DNA from: an uncultured Candidatus Binatia bacterium
GTDB lineage: Bacteria; Desulfobacterota; Binatia; UBA9968; JAJDTQ01
Length of the DNA: 64,000 nucleotides
NCBI GenBank assembly: GCA_958295985.1
Contig: OY282432.1
Span: 2,451,001 to 2,515,000 of the forward strand
Direction of reading: 5' to 3'
Shown here piece after piece: positions 7,701-16,335 of the stretch (positions are counted from its first letter, which is position 1; each line of letters opens with the position of its first letter). The translations under genes and the position numbers were made by a program. Below the pieces are notes generated by a model. That model ran no database searches and was not told the DNA's origin. It was given only the letters and a program-made list of their open reading frames with translations.

Positions 7701-9808
7701 AAGAAGAAAACGACAATCTCCCAGAACCTGCACTGCTGTCCGGCCTGCGAACAGCGGCCGAAAGTCTCGCCCAGACAGACCCCGACGCGTGGATGGTCTG
7801 GGTAGGTAAATTCGGAGCATCGGACATTGAACCTCTCCAGCGCCTGATTGCGCACTGCTTTGCCAGCTCCCCTGAGCAGTTCGCGACGGAGGCGCTGATG
7901 TTTCTGCTGGAGGACCCGCGACGATACATTCTTGGCTCCCTCAGCAACATGACGAGCACAAGTTCGAGGCTCGTGGAGAAGGCTGGCAATCACTGGACGG
8001 AACAGGAGACCGCCAGCTTCGAGATCGCAGTACGAAGTTACGGACCGCCCGCACCACCTGACCTGACCGAAGCTATTGGTCGTCGCCATTGGAACTGGAG
8101 CGTCCGCAGGATTAGGCTCTCCCTGCTCCGCGCCTTGCCGAAGAACCGCTTGACCGCAAAGATGCGCCGCCACGTCGAGAAAGAAGAAAGGGGCTTCCCC
8201 GACCCCAGGCTCGGCACCAGCTCGACTGGCGTACAGTTCATCGGCTCGATGATGGATGCCGCAGCGATTGCGCATGCCTCAGACAAGGACGTGATCAACG
8301 CTTTTCACACCGTGCCGGACGCATCGGGTTGGAACCATCCCCACAGATTGATGGTCGGCGGTAATATCCAACTTTCGCGAGAATTCGCCACCTTCTCCAA
8401 GGAAAACCCGACCCGCGCCATCCGACTGCTCGGGTCGCTTGATCACGAGAACGGCACGCGGGCGGCTGGCTACGCGCTTGACGCCATGTCCGAGGGTGCG
8501 GCGTCTGATCAAGTGCTTCTGTTTTTCCGGGACGTTGTCAGTCGCGGCTTCGACAGCGAGGGATTCCGCAGGTCAGCGTCCCGTGCCATCGTGAGGCTTG
8601 TTGACCGAAAGGCTGTGATCCGCGACGACATAGTCGCCATCCTGGAGGGCTGGCTCGCCGCCCCGCAAACGGGCGACGTGGCCACCGACAAGGTCGATCC
8701 GGACACCGATGTCGACACGGGGCTAGAAGCGGCCAATGCCGAGTCAGAAGAGCAGGAGGACTGCATCCAACGCAGTGCCCTCTGGGGCTATGGAGGAATT
8801 TCCAGGGTTCCCGGCGGAGAGTATCCCGTCCTGGAAGCACTGATCCGCATCCGCTTGGAGCGCGAAGAATTTGATCGGATTGACGAGATGCTGCGCGTCC
8901 ATCTCGACTACTGCAAGGATCTGAGTGTGTGGGCTTACCTGCTGCGCTTCGTGCCCTATCTGCATCCTACCGAGCCGGCACGTAGGGCAGCCCTTCTGGA
9001 TCGGCTGTTCACAGAGATTCCAACTCTCGTAGAGACACAAGAAGCGACACGTCTTCTCGCAAATGCGCACTGGTGGAACCCGGACTTCGCCAACATTCAA
9101 CTCGATCGCTGGCGGGATTCGGAAAGCCGCTTTGCGCGACAGGCCTATGGCGAGATTGTTGCCGTCGCGGCTCTCATGCAACCCACACTCTCCTGGGCTC
9201 AGACGAGGCTCGAGTCTCTGGTCGAAGATCAAGCGCTAGAAGATGCCCGTGTCGGGGCAGCTCTCACGGCTGCGAACGCGTGGTCCGATGCCAACCGTCG
9301 CCCCAGCGCAGGCGATCTCTTGACGCGTCTCTTGGCTGCCGGTGGAGAGGACGTCTGGAGGGCCGCGTTCGATTTATTTCGCCTAGTCGACGAGTTGACG
9401 CCAGACCCTCCCACAGTTTCGTTACTCACAATGATTGCGGACCAAATAGACACCGTGCCGCCCTTGTACGCTAACTTCATGGTGGAACGCCTGGGGACGC
9501 TACTACCGCACCAAGCCGTGCTCGTTGGCCGTATGGCGGAAGGTCTTATCGCGGCTTGGCGGGAAGAGCTTGGAGACGTCCGGACCGGTACTGCGGCTGC
9601 CGCACCACAACTCGTGGACCTCGCCGTCACTCTTCACCGCTTGGGTCCGGAGACGCGGGAAATCGGCACAGCCTTGTTCGAGCAGCTGATCGAGATTGAC
9701 GCATGGGAGGCGCGCAAGACATTGGACGAGATTGACAGCAGGTTCCTGGAGCAAGCACCACCGCGGCGGCCGCGGCTTGCGCGCCGAAGTAACGCTCGAA
9801 ACCGATGA
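4763..9808 (+). CDS. PNP-STAND NTPase: predicted nucleosidase effector fused to a P-loop sensor ATPase
   Basis: 1681 residues. Residues ~18-285 are a purine nucleoside phosphorylase/MTAN-like domain: VVGIGGSRKSDAPLGSVVAS, the nucleoside-binding VEMEGYG at 217-223 and VRGVSDM with the expected catalytic Asp243. A linker leads to a P-loop module with Walker A GPPGAGKS at 397-404 and Walker B LLILDQLD at 463-470, followed by LSSRDFEFEH. The remaining ~1000 residues are helical with no motif I can name and would serve as the sensor. PNP-domain effectors of this type in anti-phage systems are established ATP nucleosidases; I infer that phage recognition by the C-terminus triggers nucleotide depletion. 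Context (restriction-modification, OLD stub, dead transposase) supports a defence role. The gene is intact. Confidence 0.8.
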   Translation: MTYRSAEDILQEAHTGGMRRAFIVTALLLEMEAVRGHLRPLGSVMGRAGEVYECGVFSDPGNDWLVVVIETGPGTHAAQSAVTYANILFPNFEVQIVVGIGGSRKSDAPLGSVVASNHVYMPYSAKYSDGRRSGRPRTFQVDRRLIGIARKVRRDNIWPNRIRDPDNGRLPPIDAYPMALPPVGLIAPIASVEAVQADPESELEALIADGYDDTCVVEMEGYGAVYASFQESVPCIVVRGVSDMTQDKSPERDAERQPVAACHAAAFAFEMLSHWAQAYPLNVLVAPGVTPTPEVAEIGQGAVPAAAADRAVVRVTEALTKPTPTEAARVETPILGMVDMTEYESLDAMRAQLASASAELMAWPNALPDGETIDRPELGQLIERLDASTASTTAVLGPPGAGKSALLATLAHRYVESGWPVLGIKGDLLYAGISTEEDLQKHLALDALPSVLLQRLAKFQPVLLILDQLDALAGCLDLRTARLSVLLSLVRRLGRIDNVHIVLSSRDFEFEHDVRLKAVSTKSLSLQLPAWSQILALLEARGVRAAGWPEDAQEVMRSPQALATYLKLEGRQDSEAFTSYQAMLDELWQERVLSGNDGDRRGQLASEIADQMASDESLWLARARFDDRGDDIAALEAAGVLVTSKGSLGFKHQTLFEYALARSFARQKGRLAGYVLERQTSLFFRSKLWAGLSYLRAVDINTYHAELEAIWTAPDLRKHLRFLLIDFLGHQKQPTDREALLMEQALRLPEQRWPAYRALRGSPGWFERFRRTFIDNSMCESDEAANAMVDVLASAWPFAEDNVVEFLRDRWASDPNYDLRSWMVLHRAPRWTDAVLEVACNIVGRTGIALHLIDYVVGTIGVEQPETALYLVRARLDHDLAVARAKAEELSEEAIPERANMKALLHWQLEKDHRDPLRRLVDHGQGWESLSALAEQAPRAFLEILWPWFEQYFTALKARTKERQGRLGYTAGLNADFRFEEENDNLPEPALLSGLRTAAESLAQTDPDAWMVWVGKFGASDIEPLQRLIAHCFASSPEQFATEALMFLLEDPRRYILGSLSNMTSTSSRLVEKAGNHWTEQETASFEIAVRSYGPPAPPDLTEAIGRRHWNWSVRRIRLSLLRALPKNRLTAKMRRHVEKEERGFPDPRLGTSSTGVQFIGSMMDAAAIAHASDKDVINAFHTVPDASGWNHPHRLMVGGNIQLSREFATFSKENPTRAIRLLGSLDHENGTRAAGYALDAMSEGAASDQVLLFFRDVVSRGFDSEGFRRSASRAIVRLVDRKAVIRDDIVAILEGWLAAPQTGDVATDKVDPDTDVDTGLEAANAESEEQEDCIQRSALWGYGGISRVPGGEYPVLEALIRIRLEREEFDRIDEMLRVHLDYCKDLSVWAYLLRFVPYLHPTEPARRAALLDRLFTEIPTLVETQEATRLLANAHWWNPDFANIQLDRWRDSESRFARQAYGEIVAVAALMQPTLSWAQTRLESLVEDQALEDARVGAALTAANAWSDANRRPSAGDLLTRLLAAGGEDVWRAAFDLFRLVDELTPDPPTVSLLTMIADQIDTVPPLYANFMVERLGTLLPHQAVLVGRMAEGLIAAWREELGDVRTGTAAAAPQLVDLAVTLHRLGPETREIGTALFEQLIEIDAWEARKTLDEIDSRFLEQAPPRRPRLARRSNARNR

Positions 9809-9810
9809 AT

Positions 9811-9857
9811 GCGTCAGCGCCGAGCGGAGAAGACTACGCTTCGCTGACGCTCCGCTC
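9811..9857. terminator. Hairpin between convergent genes
   Basis: GCGTCAGCG (9811-9819) pairs with CGCTGACGC (9842-9850); an alternative pairing uses GAGCGGAG (9822-9829) and CTCCGCTC (9850-9857). It lies between the convergent PNP-STAND and MFS genes, so it may terminate either transcript. There is no T-run. Confidence 0.4.
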
Positions 9858-9881
9858 AGGATGAACGGGTAAGGGTCTACC

Positions 9882-11126
9882 TCAGGGGCGCGCGGGCTCG
9901 GGGAGCGGGGCGTCGTCGGAACGGATGGCGATGTAGATCATCACGGCCGACGAGAGCAGGATCAGGCTCATGATCTGCATGAAGCCGTCGTAGCTGCCGG
10001 TCATGTCGAAGGCGACGCTCGCCAGTATGGGTCCGCTGGCGGAGCCGACTTGGTGCACGATGAAGCTCAGGCCCAACATGAGCCCGGCAAGTCGCGGTCC
10101 GACCATCTCGAAGAACATGACGTTCTGTATCGCAATGGTGCCGAAGGTCGGCCCCATTGCCAGCGCCACCACGATGAAGAAGACCATCGGGTTCGGCATG
10201 TCGAAGGACATGGCCAGAGTGCCGAGACCGCGGAAGAGGTAGGTGAGGGCCAGCATCGGGGCGCGGCCGTAGCGGTCGGACAGCCAGCCGAAAGTCACTG
10301 CGGAGACGGCGGCGGCGATCCCGAAGACGGACACGGCAATGGCCCCGATCGCGTGGTCGAAGTCCTTGCTCAACGCGATCCCCACCAGGTGCACGCTCTG
10401 GAACAGGGCCACGCCGCAGGAGAACCGCGCCGCGAACAGCAGCAGCATCGAACGGTCCCGCAGGTAGGGGAGGCAGCTTCCCCAACTGGCGGGCTCACGC
10501 CGGCGAGCGGAAGAGGGGTCCGGATCGCGCGCGCCGATCCATCCGAACGGGAACGCCACCGCAAGGAGCAGCACCCCGCACGCCATGGCCGCCACGCGCC
10601 AGTCGTAGCTCCCGATGAGGAAATACAGCAGGGGCGCCAGGAAGAACGGGCTCAGGGGTGACGCCGTCTGGACGATGCTCACCGCCAGACCGCGGCTGTT
10701 GGCGTCGTAGTGCTTCGCCACCAGAAGCGAGATGATGACCAGCCCGCAGGCTCCCTTGGCCATGCCGGTCATGATCCCGAAGGTGAGGGATAGCTGCCAC
10801 AGGTTCTGCGACAGGCCCATGCCGAAAAAGCCGGCGGCCATGAGAAGGATGCCGCCCAGGATGACCGGGCGGGTTCCGAGGTCGTCCGCCTTCTTGCCGA
10901 ACAGCACCCCGCCGATGCCCCAACCCAGCATGGCGAAAACGTAGGGAACCGTCGCGGTGGTGCGCGACCAGCCGAAGCTCGCCTCAATGGGCGTCAGGAA
11001 CAGGCTGAACGCGTTCATGCTGATGGACGTGATGACCACGACGGCGGCGGAGAGGACGACGATGACGATTCGGGGGGGCCGCATCTCTATCTCGGGAAGT
11101 GACGCCCGCCGCGGGGCGCGGTGCAA
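9882..11126 (-). CDS. Major facilitator superfamily transporter
   Basis: About 400 residues with twelve hydrophobic segments in two sets of six separated by a charged loop (IGARDPDPSSARRREP). The loop LFGKKADDLGTRPVI between helices 2 and 3 and the matching FGWLSDRYGRAPML in the second half are the usual MFS signatures. The pattern resembles monocarboxylate/oxalate-type permeases, but the substrate is unknown. The coding start is uncertain: the Met at 11084 directly precedes the first helix (RIVIVVLSAAVVV), while 11126 adds 14 charged residues. It stands alone, convergent with the STAND gene and downstream of the amidohydrolase on the same strand, so an uptake role for that enzyme's substrate is possible but unproven. 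Confidence 0.85.
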   Translation of the reverse strand: MHRAPRRASLPEIEMRPPRIVIVVLSAAVVVITSISMNAFSLFLTPIEASFGWSRTTATVPYVFAMLGWGIGGVLFGKKADDLGTRPVILGGILLMAAGFFGMGLSQNLWQLSLTFGIMTGMAKGACGLVIISLLVAKHYDANSRGLAVSIVQTASPLSPFFLAPLLYFLIGSYDWRVAAMACGVLLLAVAFPFGWIGARDPDPSSARRREPASWGSCLPYLRDRSMLLLFAARFSCGVALFQSVHLVGIALSKDFDHAIGAIAVSVFGIAAAVSAVTFGWLSDRYGRAPMLALTYLFRGLGTLAMSFDMPNPMVFFIVVALAMGPTFGTIAIQNVMFFEMVGPRLAGLMLGLSFIVHQVGSASGPILASVAFDMTGSYDGFMQIMSLILLSSAVMIYIAIRSDDAPLPEPARP

Positions 11127-11172
11127 GGGCGCGCGGCTTCCAGCGGCACGAGCACGGGGATCCGCCCGTCAC

Positions 11173-11433
11173 TCATGCGAGGTAGCCGCGCTTCCGGTAG
11201 AAGGCGCCGGGATGGAGGGACACGTCGCAGGGCGTCTGACTGCTCCGCGGCAGCAGGGACAACCGGAGGCGGTACCCGAGCCGGGCGTCCGTCTGGAGCG
11301 CGCCTTCCGCCGCCCCGCGGGTCCGGTGGGAAAGGGAGGTCTCGTACAGGCCCGAGGCCGGTTCGAGCACGCCCTTTCCCCGTTGTATTGCCTCGTTGTA
11401 TCGACGCCGGGTGGCCATGAGCGCCGAACTCAA
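11173..11433 (-). pseudogene. Possible C-terminal remnant of a solute-binding protein
   Basis: An 86-codon frame overlapping the stop of the upstream amidohydrolase by four bases. The ending VSLHPGAFYRKRGYLA resembles the C-terminus of TAXI-family TRAP solute receptors (PLHPGA-x-x-YY-x-x-G), which would suit a neighbouring transporter. The rest has no recognisable similarity and biased composition. It may be a degraded gene or a chance frame. Confidence 0.3.
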
Positions 11434-12518
11434 AGGCCGTAGAGGGCCTTGGGGTTGTGGTACAGGATGTTGTCCTTTCTCTCCTGGCTCATGTCATCCA
11501 TCTGCTTCAGGTCCCGGATGGCGTCCATTTCGCTGGACGGGTCCGTGTGGCCGTAGTCGGTGCCGATGACCAGGTTGCCCTCGCCCGAGTACTTGAGGAC
11601 GTAGGGGATGTCGTCGTTGGTCTGGCAGGTGACGTAGATGCCGTACTCGGCGAAGAGGTCTTTGGGGAACTCGCGGCCGGCCGCCTGGTAGCGGTTCTCG
11701 CTCTCCAGATAGATCCACGGGACCCACTGGGAGGAGGCTTCGATGAAGCCCCACCGGAGGTTCGGGAAGACTTGGGGAATCTCGCTCATGATGAGGCCCA
11801 GGCACGAGGTGACCGTGGGCGCGCGGAACATGGCGAAACGGCCCGCTGCCGTCGGGCGGTACGTGTCGCAGTTGACGGGGTTGCCGTTGGCGATATGAAC
11901 GGCGATGGAAAGATCCAGATCGCTGGCCGCCTGGTAGATGGGGTAGAAATACGGGTCGGTCATGTCCCGCTCCCCCTCCAGTGGCCGCATGCACACCGCC
12001 ACCGCGCCGTCCTCCTTCGCCTGCTTGATCTGCGCCGCGGCCTCGTCCAGCGCCAGCACCGGCACGACGCAGGACCAGCGCAAACGGCCCTCGCTCTGCC
12101 GGTAGATGTCTCCGAGCCACCGGTTCCAGCTCCGGCACAGCGCGGCTTCCGTCTCCGGCCTGGTGGTGATCTGCTCGATCCAGAAGGTGTTGTGGAGCAC
12201 CTGAACGTCGATACCCAGCTTGTCCATGTGATCGAGCCTGAGCCGGACGTCGTCCAACTCCCGTGCGGCCTGGGGACTCTCGACGTTCCTTCCGAACTGG
12301 TCCGACAGGTCCCGGAGTTGCTGCTCGCTGTAGGTGGGGAACCGGAACCCGCGAATCTTCTCGTCGATGACCCAGTACTGCTTGGTGGGCGATTGGGGCG
12401 ACGCGAAGAGCGTGGGGCGGAACTTCTCCTCCGACGGCTCGAGAAAGTCCCACGTGCGTTCCGTTTCGATCACGTGGGCATCCGCATCGATGACCTCGAC
12501 GTTCTCATGACTGGCCAT
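11430..12518 (-). CDS. Amidohydrolase family protein (Amidohydro_2, ACMSD-like)
   Basis: 362 residues. The N-terminus carries the metal motif DADAHVIE (11-18, with His15); a histidine follows in IAVHIANGN and the catalytic Asp lies in VIGTDYGHTDPSSEMDAI, as in TIM-barrel amidohydrolases of the aminocarboxymuconate-semialdehyde decarboxylase group. Such enzymes hydrolyse or decarboxylate ring-cleavage-type acids using one metal; the actual substrate cannot be read from sequence. The start has a clear AAGGAGT ribosome-binding site. It is a paralogue of the genes at 16580 and 28033. The C-terminus NILYHNPKALYGL is the family's usual end, so it is full length. Confidence 0.87.
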   Translation of the reverse strand: MASHENVEVIDADAHVIETERTWDFLEPSEEKFRPTLFASPQSPTKQYWVIDEKIRGFRFPTYSEQQLRDLSDQFGRNVESPQAARELDDVRLRLDHMDKLGIDVQVLHNTFWIEQITTRPETEAALCRSWNRWLGDIYRQSEGRLRWSCVVPVLALDEAAAQIKQAKEDGAVAVCMRPLEGERDMTDPYFYPIYQAASDLDLSIAVHIANGNPVNCDTYRPTAAGRFAMFRAPTVTSCLGLIMSEIPQVFPNLRWGFIEASSQWVPWIYLESENRYQAAGREFPKDLFAEYGIYVTCQTNDDIPYVLKYSGEGNLVIGTDYGHTDPSSEMDAIRDLKQMDDMSQERKDNILYHNPKALYGL

Positions 12519-12671
12519 GGCGTGACTCCTTCATACGGGGCCCGGAGGATCCGGGGCCGTTACGGTTTTTCTCGTCGCTGTCTCCATCGGCGGCGCGTAC
12601 TCAAGGGTTTAATTCGACCAACGGGACTCTTTTGTCAACCGATTCCGGTTTGTGGGACGCAGCACCGGATG

Positions 12672-13436
12672 TCAATGCAGGTTGGCGCCGCCGTTCACGA
12701 GGATGGACTGCCCGGTGACGAACGCGCTCAACTCCGACAGGAGGTAGAGCGCGGTTCCCACCACGTCGTCCGGCTGTTCGATGCGTTGCAGGATGCGCTT
12801 GGCCGCGGACCGCTCGTAGTCCTCGAGGGCGGCCTCCGTGGGTTCGGGCTCGCTGGCGGTGGAGCCCGGCGCCAGCGTGTTCACGCGGATGTTGTCGGGG
12901 CCCAGCTCACGGGCGAGCACCCGGGTGAAGCCCACCACGGCCGCCTTGGAAACCACGTAGTGCATCATGCCGGCGCCGCCGTTGTAGGCCATGTTGGAAG
13001 CGACGTTGACGATGCTGCCCTGCCGGCGTTCCTGCATGGCGGGCGCCACCGCGCGGCTGCACAGCCACAGCCCCTTGACGTTCACGGCCATCACCCGGTC
13101 CCATTCCTCTTCGCGGATGTCCTGGAAGCCCGACCGGGTCACGGGCACGCTCATGAAGACCGCGGCGTTGTTGATGAGCCCGTCGATCCTTCCGAAGGAT
13201 TGCAGGGCGGCCTGGGCCATGGCCTGGCAGCTCGACAAGTCCGCGACGTCGGCGTTGACGCCGAGAGCCCGGCCGCCGCTTCCGGCAATCTCCGCGGCTA
13301 CGGACTCGGCCGCCGGCCCGTCGATATCCGCGGCCACGGGGATGCCGCCCTCACGGGCGATGCCGAGGCAATAGGCCCGGCCGATGCCGTTTCCCCCTCC
13401 GGTCACGATGACTACCTTCCGGTCCAGCAGACCCAT
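12672..13436 (-). CDS. Short-chain dehydrogenase/reductase
   Basis: 254 residues with a complete classical SDR set: cofactor loop TGGGNGIG at 12-19, NNAA at 89-92, catalytic Ser147 in NVASNMAYNGG, and Tyr160/Lys164 in HYVVSKAAV. ADIDG after the second strand suggests NAD(H) preference, since an acidic residue usually excludes NADP. The C-terminal SILVNGGANLH is the standard ending. The ATG at 13436 follows GGAAGGAAC; the frame is open further upstream but that part has no family similarity. It lies on the same strand upstream of the amidohydrolase, 153 bases away, so the two may act on the same compound. Substrate unknown. Confidence 0.9.
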   Translation of the reverse strand: MGLLDRKVVIVTGGGNGIGRAYCLGIAREGGIPVAADIDGPAAESVAAEIAGSGGRALGVNADVADLSSCQAMAQAALQSFGRIDGLINNAAVFMSVPVTRSGFQDIREEEWDRVMAVNVKGLWLCSRAVAPAMQERRQGSIVNVASNMAYNGGAGMMHYVVSKAAVVGFTRVLARELGPDNIRVNTLAPGSTASEPEPTEAALEDYERSAAKRILQRIEQPDDVVGTALYLLSELSAFVTGQSILVNGGANLH

Positions 13437-13653
13437 GTTCCTTCCTTTCTTCCGTGGACACGCGTCAGTATCAGCAGTGCCGCGATACAAACGGCCATGG
13501 AGCGCAAGTTCTTCATCGGAGTCCCTCCCGTGGATGGAGCAGTTAGCCCTCTGAAGCACGGATAGCCCTCTGAAGCACGAATCCGCGGCCAGCCTTATCA
13601 AGCCGCGGGTTTGCCGTCAACGGAACTCGTGGTGGAACACCGGTCGCGGTCAC

Positions 13654-14532
13654 TCAAGCCAGCGCCGCCACCCAGCACAGCACCACCGCGGCCGCGGCCA
13701 CCACGCCGATCCTGAGCTGGACGCCGGCGGTTTCGGGCCGCTCCACGAACAGAGCCACGCACATCCCCGCGCCGCCGCCCGCAACGAACCCCCAGAGGTG
13801 CGCCCACAGGTCCACCCGCGGCCCGCCGGTGCCGATCATGGCGAGGATCGCCACCCCGGCGGCCAGCGGTATCCAGGCGCGCCGTCCCTGTACTCCGAGA
13901 CGGCGGCGCTCGACCACTCCCATGCCGCCCAGCACGCCCAGGGCGCCGAAGACCGCGGTGGAGGCGCCCACCGAGACGTGGTCGAAGCCGTAAAACCAGG
14001 CATTGAGCAGGTTGCCGAGCGCTCCGACCCCCAGCACGGTGGCCGCCCCGAGCCCCGGTCCCAGGTTCCGGCACACCGCGGTCAGGAAGAACACCATGGC
14101 GACCGCGTTGGTCGCCACGTGGGGAAAATCGCCGTGCAGGGTCAGGGCGGTGACCGTGCGCCACAGATCGCCGCGAAGGATCAACTCCGCGGATGCACTG
14201 CCGTGCTCGACCCAGCGCACCGTCCCGTGGGTCCAGGCGGCGAAGAAGAAGAACGCCAAGAGCCCCGCGGCCACGCCCACGCTCGTGTAGAAAGGGCTGG
14301 GCCCGGGCCACGGATGCTCCTCCTGAACCGGCTCCCGGTTCTCGCTCTCGTAGGCCCAGAGTTCCGTCGCCGCCTGCTCCAGATGCTGGGACGGAACCAG
14401 GACGACCCAGTCGCCGGAGGTGTGCAGCAGCCGGGGCGCCAGCCCTTCCGCTTCCAGCACGAGCGCCCACTCCTCGGCCCGTCGGAGGTCCCGCGTCCTG
14501 CGTACGATGATTTCCCTTCCTGTCTGCGTCAT
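13654..14532 (-). CDS. Rhomboid-family intramembrane serine protease
   Basis: 292 residues: a soluble N-terminal domain of ~75 residues (DUF2007-like, REIIVRRTRDLRRAEEW) followed by a rhomboid membrane domain. The first helix is near 81-100; DFPHVATNAVAM gives the oxyanion-hole His138 and Asn142; GASTAVFGALG has the nucleophile Ser191; and DLWAHLWGF has the catalytic His245. It should cleave transmembrane substrates within the membrane. The start at Met 14532 is preferred because it begins the conserved N-domain. It is monocistronic as far as seen, in the same orientation as the EamA gene upstream. Confidence 0.88.
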   Translation of the reverse strand: MTQTGREIIVRRTRDLRRAEEWALVLEAEGLAPRLLHTSGDWVVLVPSQHLEQAATELWAYESENREPVQEEHPWPGPSPFYTSVGVAAGLLAFFFFAAWTHGTVRWVEHGSASAELILRGDLWRTVTALTLHGDFPHVATNAVAMVFFLTAVCRNLGPGLGAATVLGVGALGNLLNAWFYGFDHVSVGASTAVFGALGVLGGMGVVERRRLGVQGRRAWIPLAAGVAILAMIGTGGPRVDLWAHLWGFVAGGGAGMCVALFVERPETAGVQLRIGVVAAAAVVLCWVAALA

Positions 14533-14626
14533 GGACGGCGGTTCAACCCGGAGAGCAACGAAATTCCACAAACGGAACGTACATACAGGACAGGGGTTGC
14601 GGCTTCAACTACCGGCGCCCGCGTCC

Positions 14627-15487
14627 TCAACGATAGGTAATGAGCGCGATGCCGGTAACGATCAGCGCCGCACCGGCCGCCACCCGAAGGTTGATGGTTT
14701 CGAGGTCCCGCAGGAAGATCGCGCTGAAGATGACGATGAAGAGCGGGTTGGTGTTGATCAGGGGAACCACCACGGACACGTCTCCCTTGCTGAGGGCGAT
14801 GTAGCCCAACAACTGGGCGGTGGCGGACACCACCGCGGCGGCGCCGTAGAACGGCAGGCATTGGCGGTCGCCCTTGAGCGTCCGTAGCTGACCCGTGGCC
14901 ACCAGGCTGAGGGAGAAGACCACCAGGGAGGTGGTGATGGTGACGGCGCTGGCGACGAATGGGTTCGGCATGATCCGAAGACCCGACTTCCGGAAGTTCT
15001 GCGAGATGGCGGTGAGGAAGGCCGCGCCAAGCGGGTACGTGAGGTGAATGGCCTTCCACGCGCTCTCTCCCTCCCGCCGGCTGGAGGTGAACCAGACCCC
15101 GACAACGCTCAGGAGCGATCCCAGATAGACCCACGTGTCGGGGCGCTCGCCGAGGAACGTGTAGGCGAGGAAGATGGCGAACAGCGGGGTCACGCTGCGG
15201 ACCGGACCGGCGCGGGACGCCCCCAGGCGGACGATGCCGGTATAGTGGAGAAAGCGGACGATGGCGGGCTGGATCAGCCCGCTGATGATGAAGTACCAGG
15301 TGGCGTCGGTGTAGAGCAGGCTCAGCGGGAAGAAGAGCCAGATGGCGATCCAGAGCGCCACCGTGCTCAGCACGAAACCCATGAGCGCGGCCAGCGCGAC
15401 GCCGGCGTAGCGCGAGCCTCGCCGCACCAGGATCGCTTCGGAGCCCCAGGCCACCGACGATGTCAGGGCAAGAAACTCGGGCCCCAT
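14627..15487 (-). CDS. EamA-family (DMT superfamily) permease
   Basis: 286 residues with ten predicted hydrophobic helices in two EamA repeats; each repeat ends in the typical pattern (SVTPLFAIFLAYTFLGERPD and NTNPLFIVIFSAIFLRDLE). These permeases export or import small metabolites; the substrate is unknown. The ATG at 15487 shares its A with the TGA stop of the rhodanese gene (TGATG), indicating translational coupling. That coupling matters because it only makes sense if the rhodanese is read past its internal TGA. Confidence 0.87.
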   Translation of the reverse strand: MGPEFLALTSSVAWGSEAILVRRGSRYAGVALAALMGFVLSTVALWIAIWLFFPLSLLYTDATWYFIISGLIQPAIVRFLHYTGIVRLGASRAGPVRSVTPLFAIFLAYTFLGERPDTWVYLGSLLSVVGVWFTSSRREGESAWKAIHLTYPLGAAFLTAISQNFRKSGLRIMPNPFVASAVTITTSLVVFSLSLVATGQLRTLKGDRQCLPFYGAAAVVSATAQLLGYIALSKGDVSVVVPLINTNPLFIVIFSAIFLRDLETINLRVAAGAALIVTGIALITYR

Positions 15488-16335
15488 CACTCCAGCACGA
15501 GCGGCGTGTCGTCGCGGTTGGCCCACTCGCCCATGGAGCCGTCGTAGTTGCGCGCCCGATCGTAGCCCAGCAGTGTCAGGACGAAGACTCCGTGCGCCGC
15601 ACGGATGCCGCCCTGTCAATAGGTAACCACTTCGCGGTCGGGTGGAACCCCCGCCCGTTCCAGCAGGCGCCGCAGCTCCCCGGCGTCCTTGAAGGTCTTG
15701 TGCGGGTCGTCCCGAACGAAGTTGAGCCACTCCAGGTGCACCGCGTCCGGTATGCGGCCGGCCCGCTTGTTGCCGCGGTCGTTGGCGCCCGTCCACTCAC
15801 CGTCCGAGCGCACGTCCAGATACACCACGTCCGGATTGCCGACGTTGGCGGTCCCGTACTCCAGGGTGCAGGCGAGATCCGGGTTTGCCCTGGGGTTGAA
15901 AACCGCGCCCTGCGGCTTCGGCACCTCCAGCGTCATGGGCCGGCCTTCGTCGAACCACTTCTTCCAGCCGCCGTTGAGCACGGCGACCCGGGTATGGCCG
16001 TAGTAGTTCAGTACCCACCACAGGCGCGCGGCCCACAGGGAGCCGTTGCTGTCATAGGCCACCACCCGCGTGCCCTCGCCGATACCCAGGCCCTCCATCA
16101 CTCCCTTCGCCGTGTCCGGGGGCGCCACCAGGGGATACTTCCGGTTGTCCGTGGGGTACTCGGGCTGCTTGATATAGTGGTGCACGCGTATGCCGACGGC
16201 GCCTTCGACGTGGGCGCGGCGGTACACGTCGAAGGGATCGCAGTCCACGATGCGGAGGTCCGGGTCATGGAGGTGCTGCTCCAGCCATTCCGTCTCCACC
16301 AAGAGCTCCGGGCGAGCGTAACCTGTCTGCGTCAT
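15487..16335 (-). CDS. Thiosulfate sulfurtransferase (tandem rhodanese) with in-frame TGA at the catalytic Cys, probable selenoprotein
   Basis: Two rhodanese domains, 282 residues if TGA is decoded. The N-terminal domain (VVAYDSNGSLWAARLWW) is the usual inactive repeat. In the C-terminal domain the active loop reads VVTY-TGA-QGGIRAAHGVF, so codon 240 (15618-15616) is TGA exactly where CQGGIR-type loops have the persulfide-forming cysteine. After it the frame keeps full family similarity (LTLLGYD, YDGSMGEW) for 42 codons to a real TGA at 15489-15487 that overlaps the EamA start. A hairpin at SECIS distance follows. The start at 16335 has GGGAGGT. Selenocysteine rhodaneses have been described in metagenomic surveys. 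Alternatives are a nonsense mutation or a sequencing error. Confidence 0.82.
15589..15605 (-). promoter_or_regulatory. Candidate bacterial SECIS hairpin of the rhodanese gene
   Basis: Reading the minus strand, 10 bases after the TGA a perfect 7-bp stem UCCGUGC/GCACGGA closes a GGC loop; the loop is 18-20 bases past the TGA. Bacterial SECIS elements place an apical loop with G residues roughly 16-37 bases after the UGA. The stem lies inside coding sequence, as expected. SelB binding is inferred. Confidence 0.55.

Noticed and set aside
11457-13565. 702-codon open frame on the plus strand
   Set aside because: It is antisense to the amidohydrolase and SDR genes, has a repetitive composition and no family motif; a high-GC shadow frame.
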